Source: Phorcus lineatus (lineage: Eukaryota; Mollusca; Gastropoda; Trochida; Trochidae). Taken from it: a stretch of DNA of 64,000 bases. Of this stretch, positions 46,001-61,000 are shown in pieces. Under the pieces are notes generated by a model. The model made no database searches and was not told the DNA's origin. It worked only from the letters and a program-made list of their open reading frames with translations. The number at the start of each line of letters is the position of its first letter. Position 1 is the first letter of the stretch. The stretch covers positions 30,879,158 to 30,943,157 of the forward strand of contig OV121081.1 of NCBI GenBank assembly GCA_921293015.1, in the 5' to 3' direction. The position numbers and the translations under genes are program-made.

Positions 46001-49000
46001 ATCTCGAATGCCGTATACCGTTGAGCTAAAAATAGACACAAGAATTCCCTTAGAAAACCAATGGAAAGAGGAGTCGGTGATAAATGTTGGTGCAGAAATT
46101 CATCTGTTTACGATGCAAACTTACAAAACGTGACATGGAAATAGCTGATTGTCAAAGGAAATTGCGAGAACGTTATAAATTCTGCGTACTATATTATGGC
46201 CACTCAGTGTAGATTCATTGGTATAGGAGGAAACAAGTTATAAACTTTGTTGGTATCATTGCAGGATCATTCGGAGAGCCGCTCAAAAGAAATGGATGCA
46301 CAGGCCATCATGAATGACCTGAAGGCAAAGCGTGAGGCTCTTGACATGGCTATAGCGGACATCAAGTCTGCCATCCAGCGCTCTAAAGGTGTTGCTCTGC
46401 AGTCTTCTTACAAAGATGACGATGCTTCCAGTGAACCTGTATGGGTCAAGAGGTGAGTCCCGTAACATTTGCACCACTGGTGTCATTTCTACTGTATCAA
46501 TAGGGGTGAATAGTACACTGGAGCTTCAGTTCAGTGTGTGTTGTGTTACACATATTCGTACACATTCGGTTTGCTACAGAACCAAGAAGGAAAAAAAAGT
46601 AATTATAAAAAGATTTTTTTTTCCTTCTAAGTTTGAATAATGTATTTAAAAAATGTGAATTGGTTAAAATTCAATGATGTGTGGCACACAAATAGACAAA
46701 ACAGATACAAATAACACGTCGGTACACCAAACTGAGAGCAAAATACCGAGTCAAATGGTTTCTCCCCTAAGGATCAATACAGCTTTTCTATTATCTCAAT
46801 GTATAAACTGAGATTGAGGGCAGCCAGTAACCTAGTAACTTTTTTTCCAGGCTGATAAGGTCTGTTTGTTCTGCAACGCTTATGGCATGGCATTGTAGCT
46901 GGTAACCATTTGTCCATCAGGAATTTTATACTTCTCAAGAACCATTCAGTCCTCAGAGTTAAAATCATGTGTAGAGGTATCTTTCCAAATTTTGTGATTT
47001 TGTGACACTGAACTGTTCCCCAATGCCATGAGAGCTTTACGTTGGTGATTTTATGGCCCCAAATGGATTGTACATTTTCTACCTGTGCTTGAAAACAATA
47101 TGTAATTTGGAGTGTTACAAATGTCGTTCAAAGACTTGATATAAGAAACTCTATAAAACATTCATTCTCTTTGAGTAAAGAAGTTATTATCCATAAAATA
47201 CTTGTTCTCATCAATACCTATAAACTTGAAAAATTGTTGTAAATGTTTGCCTTTTGTAATTTGGCCAAAATCAAAGATTCAATAGAAATTGCTAGTAGTA
47301 AGTTTTCCAGTGTCATTGAGTTTTTGTCACTGGTTCCTTAGCACTTAATGTAGTTGGAGGAAAAGAGATTTTTTATTCTTTCGTCAAAATATGACAATTT
47401 TAGCTAGCAAGAAGAGCAAACTGCAAGGCAACAGAGTATATTTATATTTCTTCAGTCAGCAAAATGATAATGTGACTGTCAACAAATCTAGATCGGAGAT
47501 TTGGCAACCTGATCCGAATCTGGGAGAGAAATTACCATAATGGCGTTCATTAGAGTTAATGTAGCGGCTGACAACCAATCACTACAATAAACGTTACAGG
47601 AAGAGGTTTATCAGATCCCTGACCTCCTTTCTTTCTTCATCCCCTCTATCATTTGTTTTTCCTGAATGTTGGCAGGGTTTTCGTAGTGTTTTGTCTTTCG
47701 TATATGGTTTTCAATACATTTTGATTAACTGTCTTTGTTTTGTTTCTTGAGTGAGTTTGCAGATGACAGAACTATTTCATAACTTTTTGTTAACCCCTTG
47801 CTTGTGGGTCATCAACTTTTTTAGGATAGTTTGGTTGCGTATTTCCTTTGTCAGGATGTTGTGATTACTGCTAAATGGCAGTCAGAATGTTTGAACAGGA
47901 AAAGTGCTGACATTATCGTTTAAATTGTTTTGTTATGATTGATATGGCATTGATTTGCATCAAGGTATTCTTGAGAATTGTCCATCCAAAGCACTGATTG
48001 TTTGAATTATATATATATAATTTATAATGAATTAGTGTTGTGCATTTCCCACACTTGAGTATTATGCACAAAGCATTACTTTTAACTTTTTACCCTTGAA
48101 TTTCTCTCACTTCATGAAGTTGTCAATAAGTCGTGATGTAATCTGTTACCTTTAGAAATTTATATTAAAAAACCCTTCGGGTGTGTGAAGAAACTCACAT
48201 TAAACTTTGTAAAGTTTTTTGACTGACATCATGAAATTGATATAAATGAGCAGAAATTAGATGAAGAGACTAAATTTTACTGTTATTTCAATAACGCTTG
48301 AGAGCCTTCAACTAAAGGTTGAAATCCTAGAACAAGAGAGAATGAATGCTGTGTTGCCATTCACCTCGAGATTGTATTGAATTTGAAATTCCCGATCTCT
48401 GCAGGCGACTGATTGGCAGGCACTTATGTCGAGATATTGATTTACACACTCATCAGTAGAGGGCGCTGGACAAATGGCGGATGTTTGGGAAAGGGCTTTT
48501 GTTGCAGGGTCGCCAAATTTGAATTGAAAAGTATAGGGATGACTGCTCATCTGGTGTAAACAGTCTTCTTATTTGGTAATCCTCTTCATCACGACTGGAA
48601 AATTTCAGTTTGTGACATATTGGAGGTCCCCAATCAGTCTGTGCCTCTGTTCCCTTTCATTGAATTGTATAGCAGTTGCTAATGCATAACAGATCTGTCT
48701 GAAGGGTTATATATATTCCCTGAAATATATTCAAATAACACCAATTTGTAGCAGACTTATCTAGGTCAATATGAAGATGAGAAAGCCTATGGAATTGGCT
48801 AGAGATATTTTTGATGGTATTGGAATGAGTGTGTTGTTGAATACGGTTTTTCTCGCTTGTTTTTTATCTTTTGCCATTTATATACTTATGACTTGGTGAC
48901 ATCCTTTTTGAGTCAGTATGCGGTTGTTGCTAAAATTGGTTCTAGATATTCTAAAGAGTTGAGTCACTAAAGATGATTAGAAAACCCTTGATGTATGCAG

Positions 49001-52000
49001 TCACAACTTTTTTAAAAACTTAATCGAAAAAGTAATTACTTGCCCAACATTTTTACTTATCCAACATCAATTATGATACAAAAGTAATGACGGGACTATG
49101 AAAAAGTGATTACTTATCCAATATTAATGCATAACTAATGATGACATCAGAAAAGAATTAATACTAATTCAAGTTTTTTTACTTCCAATCCAGTCTTTAG
49201 CAATGAGTTGAGACTGTATTTCAATATCCTCATCTTAATTTGATTCATCATACAAGTCAGTCCTTTTTAATCTGTATTTTGACGCCTTATTTATGAAATC
49301 AGTAAAAAATAATTCTAGGTTGACAACTTATAGAAATAACAAAGAGAAGAATCCAGGACAGACTTGTTGTCCTGAGAATAGGAATAATTTAGAAGATCGT
49401 TATTCCCTTTTGTTAAACTCATTGTATTGTGTCTGTCTCAATGGTAGAAGATTGACAGTGTACTTAGCTCAAGTTGTTTCTTGTCAGATGATTGTTTCAT
49501 TTCTTGCAAGGTTATTTGATCGACTTAGAAATAGTTTTTGATATAAATTTGGGGTAAAACTTTATCGAAAAACATGTATTTGTTCAACTGTTTTTCATTA
49601 CTGATCATTTGATCAATGAGCTTTAGGATAGCCCTGAACAAAAACTTTACTCAGAAAGTAAAATAAAAGGAATCACTTTTAAGCTCATCTGGCCTGAAAT
49701 GCCCAATGGGCTCACGGCATGAGATGGCATGGCCCCTGGCTTCCGTCTGTCCGTCCATCCATCTATTAGTCCATCCATCTGTTAAATTTTCACTAAAAAG
49801 GAAAAGACCTAGTAAACTGAAATCTTGTGAACAGACTCCTAAGTCTATGAGGATTCCTGTATCATCTTGTGACATACTTATGGTGACCTTGTGACCATTT
49901 ATAAAATAAATCATAGATATCTTGATGAGCTACAGAGCCATTGGCTCTATTTTTGTGTGTTTTCGATCATCAAGTAGGTGTCAAATTTATAAACATTAAA
50001 TTATCATACTACTATTAGAAGTTGCGAATTATGCATTAGACGTTAGCTGCCTTATTTATCAATTCAAACAAGGCAAGTTGTCATTCACAGTCTGAATAAT
50101 TTCCGTCCTGAAGAAAACCAAATGAATTCATTGACGTAGCCTATGTGCGTTGTTTCCACAAGAAGGGGCTTAATCAGTATGCATTGTGGGGTATTTTGTG
50201 CTTCAATTACTTCTGGTGTAACTACAGTCTGAGCTATCACCTAGTCTCCTCGGATGGAGTCCTTTGCTATCATACATGTTTAATGTAAAACCATTTTCGT
50301 AAGGCCCCCCTAATCCCCCCAAATGCTCCCTTATCTCGCTCAATGCACCTCGTTTGCTTCTGAGTTGGCAGGATAATTGATCGCGATTCTTTCTCCAAGG
50401 TTTTCTATTCTTTAAAGTTGTAGTTACATCAAGGGTGATCCAATGGTTGTCTTTGTCTTAAGAAGGGTTAGCCCTTTTTGCTTGAGGAGAAGGGAAATAG
50501 GAAAGTGCTCTTGAAATCAACTTTTTTAACCATGGAATACAGGAGAGCAGATGTTTGGTTGAAGAAGCAATGCCACGAGGATGTGTATTTCATGGTTTAC
50601 CTGTTGTGTCACTAATTGGATACTATTCTAACTGGAGTTCCTGCATGGATGGAAAATTGAAACCTTAATCGAAAATGATGTTTTCTGAATTTGTTACAGA
50701 TGGTTTTGAAATTGCCTTAAAAATAGATGTTATTCAGTGTTGAAATTTTCCCCATATTAATTAATGTGTTTTTGAAGTTTGTGAAAGCCAATGGATCAGA
50801 ATTGTGTTCAATTTGTCATTTCAAGGAGAAATTGGTGTAATTTGTCATTACTATTCGCTTTAAGAGACTCTAAGTCTGGAGGGATTTAGCAATTCTTGAT
50901 TTAAATTTCGTGGCCAGCATTGCAAGGCAGTTTCCTCAGAATCGGACAACTTTATTGACCCACTCAGAATATGCAATGTCTTTATGATGAATTGAGGCAT
51001 CAAATAGCATTAAATTGCAGTTTGTTGAAATGATACATGTCTGATCACCATGGTAAAGTTGATGTATTTTGTTACAACTACAGCTCAAAATTACAGAGGA
51101 TTCTTTACTTTTGACACCCTTTACTTGTCCTGATGTTGACCTATCTTATTTATCTCATACCAGAACACTTAACTTGCTTGTGCTTGCTTCTCTTTTGTCA
51201 GTGATGAATTATTGATAAGGATATTGATCATGGTTTCAAAGTTGCAAGTTTCGTTCTTAGTCATTTGTTTGGACAGACACAGACAAGGAAATACAGAGCA
51301 ATTTATCGCTGACCGAATAACAAGGACAAAGATAGTTGTGGTTGTTTGACTTGATAACATGACATGTATCTGTTGCTTCTCTTCTAAAACTCTCATTCAA
51401 ATGTTGGGTATAGCTCAACTTAGTTTTGCTTCGTGCACAGTCTAAAATAAAAATTGTGGATAAAGGAGTTGAATTTATTATGACAAAAATATTGTTTAAA
51501 TAGGCTGTTGAATATGCAGTTTATTCAAATGTATCATTCAAGAGATTCCATGTTGTGAAATTTATGGATTAATTGTGACCTCATTTCTAATTTGTTTATT
51601 CCCGGATTGATACAAACTAGACCCCAATTTGTGAAGCAGCTGAATCGAAGTTTGAAGAAATCTGATTGTGTGAGATCATATGCAATGTCCATGTCAACCG
51701 TAAATCATTTCAATGGCGAGATCTTCCAGAATCTCATAGAGTTGTTAGAGATGTATGTGCACATCCGGCTGTATCAGGATCAGACGCAGAGTCCTGGTCT
51801 CTGTGCTTACCTCGTCGACAGGTGAGTGAAGATGAATGAATGAAAAATGAATATATGATGGGATGAAGAATGAACGAAAGAGGAATGAGTAATGTTTCTG
51901 TATATGTATTTGCAAATCAGGCTCTTTCAGGACCTGACTCAGTGTCCTAGATTCTATGCCTACCTTATTGACATGTGAGTGAATATAAATAAATGAAGAA

Positions 52001-55000
52001 CTAATATATGATCGGATGATGAATGAGTGATAGAAGAATGAGTAATGTCTCTGAAGAAGGAGGTGTGAATAAGGCTGTATTAGGGTCAGACAGAGTCTAA
52101 GATGTAGACAAGGAAGAATGCTGAGATGAAGAATGACTGTATTAAAGATAAATAGTGTTTCCAGAGATGCTTGTTTTGCTTTATCAGGATCAGTGACCAA
52201 GGCCCTTTGTTTAACTCAGACAAGCAGGTAAAGTAGAGATGAAGGAAGGATTTTAAAAGTGATCATGACAAATAGCATGTTGCAGAGAGATGATCATTGA
52301 CAACTTTCAAAAGGTGTATATGCACATTGAGCTTTTGAAATGAGACAGTCAAGGTATATATGTGTTGACTTCATGGACATGAAGGATAATTGAAAAGATA
52401 ATAGCAAGCAAAGCAAAGGAAAGTAAATTTGCGTAATTGAATCTTAAATCATATACAGAATCAAGGGATGTAGCCTAGAGCCTAGAGAATGAAGGGTGGT
52501 CAGATATTGAATGAGTGAGGGTAATAGTCAGTTTGGTAACAAATGAAGGAACTTTTAGGTTAATCTATTATGTAAAAATTAGATTTCTCTTGAGTGCAGG
52601 TAGCATATTCATTTCCCTATAGTGTGGATCATTGGGAAGAAAATGTCATAATGATGTGAACTGTTGTTAATTAGATCAAATCTATGTGTACGAAAGCCTC
52701 CTAGTTCGACTGTTAATTATCATTCAAATTATAGATTATATACAGATTATGTACAAGTTCATCGATGCATATGAAATATGTTGTATTCTAGAAAACTATG
52801 CAAGCAATATGTTTTAGACCTTGTGCTTTCATGTCTGTTAATAATTAGCAATTGAGGTCACATGTCAAATGTTATATGAGCATATGAAAAGGTGTCTATT
52901 TTAGGAATTCAATATGTTAGAAGTAGAATATGTTGGTCTCATAGTGTCCCCTGGCACCGAGGGTTAAATGCTCTCTGACACCCTGTGGTGAGGTAGTCAG
53001 TCTTATCATGTTGTTGATGGAATAGTATCCCTCTAGGCATTGCACCATACTTTCTGGATCTGAATTCAGCTGACCACAGAGTATAGTCAGTAAAAAGGTC
53101 AAATCATTATGTGCAGTTGTAGCAAAAAAAATCTGGAATTGCAATCCTATGTCAATGACTGTGTTGAAGTTTGGACTAGATTGTCGCCATGTCTATAGCA
53201 TCAACACAGTTTGAAGATGTTCAGCAGGATTGATCATGGTATATAACTGGATGGTCGACTGCTTGATGACTTTTTACAAGGAGATTTCAGAGGTGTGATC
53301 TCTTGTCTCTGTAATGTTTGCACCTCTTTTCATCAGCAATGCAATTAGTGTTGTTAAAAAGTGTTAGATCGAGTTGCAAATGTTTCTGGCACATTGTTTC
53401 AAGAGGCACTTGACGTCCTGTCTAGAAAAGGCATGTAGGGATGACAGCATGAGGATCCACCCAAGTATACAGTTAAGGGACCAACATCCATTATTAATGC
53501 ATGGAGTTTGCTGAGGGGGATCAGAATTTTGTAGTTATGTTTTGAGGGTTAGACTCCTTCATCAAACTGAATTGAGATTCATTCTGATGAATAGGAGATC
53601 TAACCCCCAAAAACATGTAACTAAAAAATACTGCTCATCCTACTCCCTATTTGCTTGTTCCATGTGTTGATCTCCCTCTACCTATCCTCCTCTTCCTTTT
53701 GACACTGTATGGCATATTTTTGTGTGGTATACTCTGAAGGCATGGTGATAAGAAACTTGTTGTCCAAGTACCCATTGTATTCTCAGACTCATTCTCAAAA
53801 GCCTAACACTCCCAGATTAAAACCTTGTTTTCACTACTCTTTGGAAGAGAAAGATAAGAGATTTAAGAGACAATCATGTATAATGTGGGCAGATTGGATC
53901 AAAATGTCTATAAGCTAAACTCCTCTTTTTGTAGGGATCCAAATATTCAGAAAATGCAACAAAGACAGGAGGAAATGAGAAGAGTGAGAGAAGAAATAGA
54001 AAGACAGCAGGAAGAAGAATACAGTAAGCAGGAAAATGAAAAAGGTGATTATTTTTTGTTTATTGAACTTGAATTTCTTTATATCTCCTCAAGGAAATTT
54101 TTCAAGACAGTGTCCAATATGAATTTTTCCCATATATCTGAATATCATTGTTTTTCAAATTGACTTGATATTCATGATGTGAAATATTTCCTGAATAATA
54201 ATCAACGATGTTTAACTCTTGTTTCAGGTTATAAAACATTGCATGATAATGATATATGATTATTTCCTTTTCTGTTTATGAATGGTTTGAATTGTGTATG
54301 TTACGCTCAGATACATAGTTATGTATCTGCATTTTCAGGCAATGCTTTTGATTTTCTACTACAGAACCTTTTTCTCATGAATTTCTCATCTTTCTTTGTC
54401 AATTCTAAAGATATTTTGATGCACAGTGTAAATTAATAATTTTATGATTGTTGTAAAGCTCAATTACGAAATCAAGGTTTATCCTCAATTTTTTAAATAT
54501 GATTATGTTTGATGAAAGAGAATGCTGTCTTACTCTTTGCCTTTTTTTGAATGTTAAACAATTATTTATACATCACTTTTAATCACTTTTGCACTTAAAT
54601 ATGTACCTATTCTAATGAGATGGTATCATATGTGTCTTTGTGAAAAATTCAACAGCATGGTTTTAAATGTCCATTGTACTGTTCATTACTTTATGAATTA
54701 GTGATTTTCATCTCATATCATTGTATTTATATGACAATCTTTACATTTAAAATTTTCACCACTGCAGTAATGTAAAGCATTAGATAGATTCAACTGGGAC
54801 AACAAAATCATGCTTGTTATATGCTACCTTTTGAATACATAAAAACATTCATTTGCAAGGTATCCTTTTGCAAAATGACATTAACTTGAATTTGACCTTT
54901 CAATAGCATACCGTCATAACAAGTTGGTTTATCGGGCCAAATTATTCAACAATACAGATCTGATGCAGATCTCGTACCAAACAAGTGAAGTGAGATGAGT

Positions 55001-58000
55001 GTGCAGGTGTGTTACTAAGGAACACGCTACAGCTGGGTGGTTTTCTTATAGTAGGTGAGACAGAAGGCAGTGGCTCTGAGGACATGGGTAACGCCAGTGG
55101 GGAGACGGAGGGGGACGGGCGCACCACCCCCCCTCAGGACCAGGCGCCCCAACCCACGCGCCCAACCTTCGCTGGCAAGTTTCATACACTAACTATGCCC
55201 TCAAACCACTGCTGCTTGTCCGTACTAACAACCTCTGTTGCTCAAATAATGATAGTAATAATGCATTGTTCATGGTCAGGCTTTGCAGTTAGTTATCAGT
55301 AAGATTTGTTTTATGCAGTAGTGTTAAATTTTAGGTTTTTGAAGACTTTAACATAAGCTTAGAGGCTTCTGCCTAACATAAAGTTGTATCTAACTTAGAA
55401 AGATTAAATGGTCCTTTTAATTTTTAGTTGGTATGTTTTAGATAGATAGATAGATCATTATGAAATTATTCTCCAGTGTTTGAGACCAGATAGTTGATAA
55501 GAATAAATGATAAGAGATATTTCATATAATTTAGTTGAACAGACTCTCAATAATAGATAATATACAGGGAGACTGTCCAAATGACTCCAACTATGTCCAG
55601 TTCTAACCCTAACTACCTGTATAGCTAGTCCCGATGCTAAATGAAGTCACACTGCTTGCTTGATCGTCATCCCTGATTCAGGTCATGTTCCGCAGCCTGT
55701 AAAACAAGGGTAATCGTGTGAATCCCTGTAATTACATCAGAAGCAGTTGGAAACCAGGCTCCGGGCTGTGTTCTGGACTGTTGGCTCTCTTGGTTGAACT
55801 GACGCTCTGTTTTTTCTTTATGTTTAGGTCATCGTTCAGATCTTTTTTAGTAGTTTCATCTTTTGAACAATTTTGGGAGCGCACGAATTTGCAAAATTTA
55901 CTAGGCTTTCCTGCACTTGTTTTGTCAACACTTTCTTGAAATGATTGAGGTTTCCTTTGAAAGAACAGCTTTACTTGCAAAATGTAAGTCATTGATTAGT
56001 CCTGAAATGACAGTAATAGTCTTAATGTATATGCTATTTCATCCAGCAAAGGTCAGAAAGAAAAAAACACGTTTTTGAACTTTATTCAAAATAAAGAAAA
56101 AAAAGTCCTTTACCAATGGAAGAGTTACAATGTGTATTTTTGGAAAATACTTAATAAATATGCTAGTCATAACACAATCCTTCAAGTAACAACTTAACTT
56201 TCTTGGATTGCAAAATCCTGTGTGACTTCAATTCTGTGTGAAATGTCAAGAATTACCCTTCTGGTTAGCAGTTAACCGTCTTATCCAGAAAGAACTCAAA
56301 TGTTAATGTTAGTGTTAACTCTACTAAATGAGTCGTTAGTTAAGACATTTAACTGAACTTTAAGGAGCTTTGTGCTATTCATATTGCATCTCACGCATGT
56401 CTTGTTCACTTTAGCTCTTGGCATTGTCTAATTGTTCTTACAGTGTCTTGATTCATTAAGGTTACCTTAGCTTATATCAAGAGTATCCCTTATGTCATCT
56501 TAGCTTGAAGAATGTAGAATACTTGAGGAATGGAAATATAACGCCATGATTTTCTAAGAGACTGCAAACAAAGCAGTACCACTGAAAACAGATGCCATGT
56601 AAATCTGATAACTGCATAGAAATTAACTGCCTTTTTGTTTACATTTCTGAACCCAGAGTTACTGTAATAAAAGTTTCATCATTATCATTTTGCTATTTTC
56701 AAAATTTGTATGAAGACATTTACACCTTTATATGCTCAAATTTCTGAATTAATCCTCAAAATGAAATTGCTCTGAATATTATGCCATGAAGGTAGAAATC
56801 TATCTGATTCATTAATGTTATCTGAACTAAATAATAGAAGATTGGACCATATTGTAATGTTCACTATATACTATCTCAGATCATGAGAACCTTAGCAGTA
56901 GTCGCATCCTCAAATATTGCAACAAGATCTAACAAGTCAGACCCACCTTAGGTCTTGAGCAGTGGCCCTTTTCCACACAACCAAGGGTATCTATAGTCTA
57001 CAAGCCAAAGAGTTCGTCTTAGTTATGGTAGACCATTTTATGAAAGGATTGCCGTGTCCGCTTCTTACATGCATGACATGAGCTGCTGAAAGTCCTTGTC
57101 ACCTCTTGGTAGTATCTAATCCGAGAATGCTGTCATCTTCTCTCCTCTGGGATTCATGGCAGGCTGTGTGTGAGTGTTAAGGGCTGCAGATCAATTAATA
57201 TGAAATGTGCTTGGAAACCTCATAGCTTGCCTTTATCAGTTTTTCCTTGAATGAAAGTGACTTCATATGGTGATAGATTGGTATGGACAATTTGTGTGAT
57301 GAAAGTTGCTTCTTATAGTAGACAAAGTTGTGGCAATATTACTTAAATGGATATGAATTCATTATTGATTTGCTGTGACAATTTGTATTGAGAGTGAGAT
57401 TATGATAGATTTCTTGTGAAATGTTTTCTAAGATGATATCAGCTGCATTATGAATTTGCCGAAACTTAACAACTTCATACAAATGATAAAGCTTTTAAGA
57501 CAGATTATAATAATTTTTGGTGTTCTTTTAAAGTAATATCATTATTATAAGCATTGACTTTTATTTTAGAAGCGAAACTTGTTGAAATTTGTTAAATTGA
57601 TATCTTGGTTAAGAAACATGATTCTAACCTTAGAAATGGATAATGTTCTTATACCGCTAATCTCTTTCCCAGAGATCCACAGTTTCTTTGCGGGTAAATA
57701 TACACTAGAAATGCTTTTTGATAATGGGATAGTTGGTTTTCACAAATAATCACCTATAGACAAATTGACAACACAATAACCTAATAACTTCATCACACAT
57801 TGTAATGTTCTTTAGAATTTATTCTGCATGTTGTAAGAACCTACTATGCTCATTGTATATCCACTCATTATTCCTGTTCTTGTTCATCTAACCAACTTAC
57901 AGTTCCATATCATCAGGATTATAATTAAAAAGCATATGGTAGTTATTTCATGTTTTAATTTCAAGTATATTTTGGAAACATGTTATGTGCAAGTGAACCT

Positions 58001-61000
58001 GGCAGCTACAGTGCAGTGCAGATCCAAGCATTTTTTATCCTCTAAATGCTAAGCGCTCAGACGCTGCTTTTGTCAGAGATATTGTACAAGCAGCGTTAAC
58101 AATAACTCACTTACTCACTTAGCACTCAGCTTTTGGTACAGCATGGATGAGAAGCAAAACTTTGGCTCTTTAGGATAAAGTAGACAGTTTACCTATTTAG
58201 CTATTTCCTATCAATTGAAGTTCTTGAGAATTATCTGTTGCCATTGAAATCAATTTACGATCTTCAAAAGAATGTATTTATTTATTGACCTACACTTACA
58301 AGAAAATAATGATATATTGCTCTTGCTATTACTTATGGTCAACATTCATTTGTCCATGAAAGACTTGCATGATTTTGCTTAATGACAACTGATGTTGTTA
58401 TCAATGATGCAGCAAAAATAATAGTTTTACATAATTACTCACTTTTGTTGCGTTGATGTGCCAATTAGAATTGCTAGGAACATAAAATGATTGATGATCA
58501 ACTCTTGCATCAACCATGGCATGCCTGCATAGTGAGTAGATCTGTAGTTGAATGCGGCACGATAAAGTATTGATTTCATATCAAATATGATTAATATGCA
58601 GGAATATTATTTCCCTGCTGGAATGTCATTTAATTGCAATTTTTTTTATTAACAATTTCTTGTCTAGACCTAACTGCAGGAAGATATTATCAGCAAAACA
58701 ACTGTTGATTGAGATGGTTAATTCAAAGTTTGAGTATGGAATTCCGATTGCCATGGCAACTGTTCACTTTGTGACATCTGTCCAACTTGAATTAACACCT
58801 GTTCCAAGGTAACTTTAAGTTGCCTGTATTGTTTCAATCATTGTTTAACATATTGATGATACATGAAGTATAACTTTATGAACATCTAACTGCCATACCC
58901 AGTAACTTAGGATGGTTGGATGTAGTTCTGTTTCACCGGCTTTCTTATGGTACTTGTGCTTTTTGACTGCTGTGTTAGTTATGTGTTCTTTAACTGATGT
59001 TTTCTCTCGACAGTTTATGAAATGGATGATGAAAAAGATGGATTACTAGAGAACCAGTATACCAACAACAATGGGAAAGCCTACCAGGCGCCCAAAGGTA
59101 ACATGTTAATTGGTGGCAGCCATTTTGTAAATAGGTGAAGGCCATTTGTGGGGGTTACTTCTGTGGTGAACCAATCTTTGGTGGCGGCCATTTTTGTTTC
59201 AGAGATGCAGCATGCCCAGAACGGACTTACAAAAACACATTGGACACGTTTTGTGACTTCTGGCAGCTGTTTTTATGTTGAAGCTCATTTTTCAAAGCCA
59301 TAGGTACACATGCATTTACGAGTTTCAACATATAAAACACCTGGCTGATTTATGATGGACAGTTAAGTTTTCAATCATGGAATGAATCACAAAAAAATTG
59401 ACACACATGTAATTAGATGATTTTAATCTTAATATTTGTTATCTAGAAAATTAGAAATATGAAGGATTTTTAACCTTTGGTTATTGCCAATTCCCAGACT
59501 TGATACTTGTTATGATGATGATTATTTGATTGGTAACATGTCATATGATGAACTCTTGGCTATCCATCATACAGAACAGTGTCTCTATAACCTTCTCCGT
59601 AATGAACTAACTATTACACAAACTGACTCATAACTATCTCTCCTTCCAGTTACACGCTCCATGGGTATGAAACTTGCTGTAGTTGGCTGTAGTTAGCGTG
59701 GCTACTGTGGCGTGCAGCACTCTATATCTATATCTTATCTATATCTGATGTGCGTCCATATACTCGCTGCACCACACGCCTCGCCTCTCCTTCCTCTCGG
59801 TCACAACTAATCACATGCATCATACTCTACCCCACTCCAACAGTCACTGCATCCATATATATCTATATTCTCATCACCCAATCAGAAAACAAGCACTTGC
59901 ATAATCACTATAGGCTTTTTCCCTTTTCATTTTATTTTTTCCAATGTCCTCCATTCAGTCAATGTATGTTAACATTTTTGTGATTTGTATTCAATCACTT
60001 GACATATGACGTCAAAGTTAATATAAGAGAAAATTATAATTTGAATGAAGAAAGCATCATTGAGCATCATTTGAACTATTTACTTTTGCTAAATGTAATA
60101 TATCTGAATATATTTCAAGGTATCTGAGAGTAAGTGCCTTAAAGAAACAATTCAGCTGGTAACTTTACTACTTAGCTACCGTAAATATATTAACTCCTTC
60201 AAATTGTTAATCTTGAACGTAGTGATATTTACCGTAAGAAATCTCCATCATTCCAAGGCTGCATTACATCACATATGCTTCATATGCTTACCTTTGCTAT
60301 GTACTTCCACTGGGAGCAGTCTGAGTCAAAATTTACAGGATTACTGCTTACAAGGATGTCTGAGCTTGTTAATCCAACTCGACTTCTGTTTTGAGCTAAG
60401 ATAGCATTTAGAAATGGTGTTCTTCCCAAAACATTATGTTACTGAAGTGTGAATGCATGGGTGCTCTTGACAGTTCAACCCTGTTCTCCTGTCAGTTTTA
60501 ACTCAGGTCTCAGATTATCAAATCTCATTTACATCTTGTGACATCGTTGCCTTAAGACTGAGAACTGCATTTTGGAAAGCTTTGGGTACTCTGGACAGTT
60601 CAAGCCTGTTCACCTGTCACTCGCGTCCCAGATTATCAAATCTCTGTTCTGGTCTTAGGACTGAAGACTAAGCACAAAGACAATTATGAAAACCTGGACT
60701 CAAATATTGACAGATATGATGGGATGTGTTTGTATACATTGTTAACTATTACTTGTCAATATGCTATTTTCATATAGTGAAACCTTTGCTCAAACCTCTT
60801 TGTTAACTTCAAGTATTTTTGACCTTATTTTGCTGTAAATATCCATGTTTGGAGATGTTAATGGCATATACCGTTTTGTGATCTGTAGTTGATCAGACTG
60901 CTCTCCAATCTACATTCAGCCATATATGCATATTCCACACTTATCTTTCTACTCACATAAATCTTCATCTATCTTTCTGCTACTGTTTTGGTTATTTTCT

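Noticed and set aside
51745-52200. 151-codon minus-strand frame
   Set aside because: It comes from the tandem units at 51.7-52.2 kb; its internal peptide repeats mirror the DNA repeat.
55175-55302. Read-through of coding exon 4 to a stop at about 55300 as the gene's 3' end
   Set aside because: Composition drops to that of intron right after GCTG|GCAAGT, and downstream exons keep phase to a terminal exon with AATAAA. It remains possible as an alternative end.
58660-58815. Extra exon of the unidentified gene after TTCTTGTCTAG
   Set aside because: The frame that fits the upstream phase meets a stop quickly and no donor follows.
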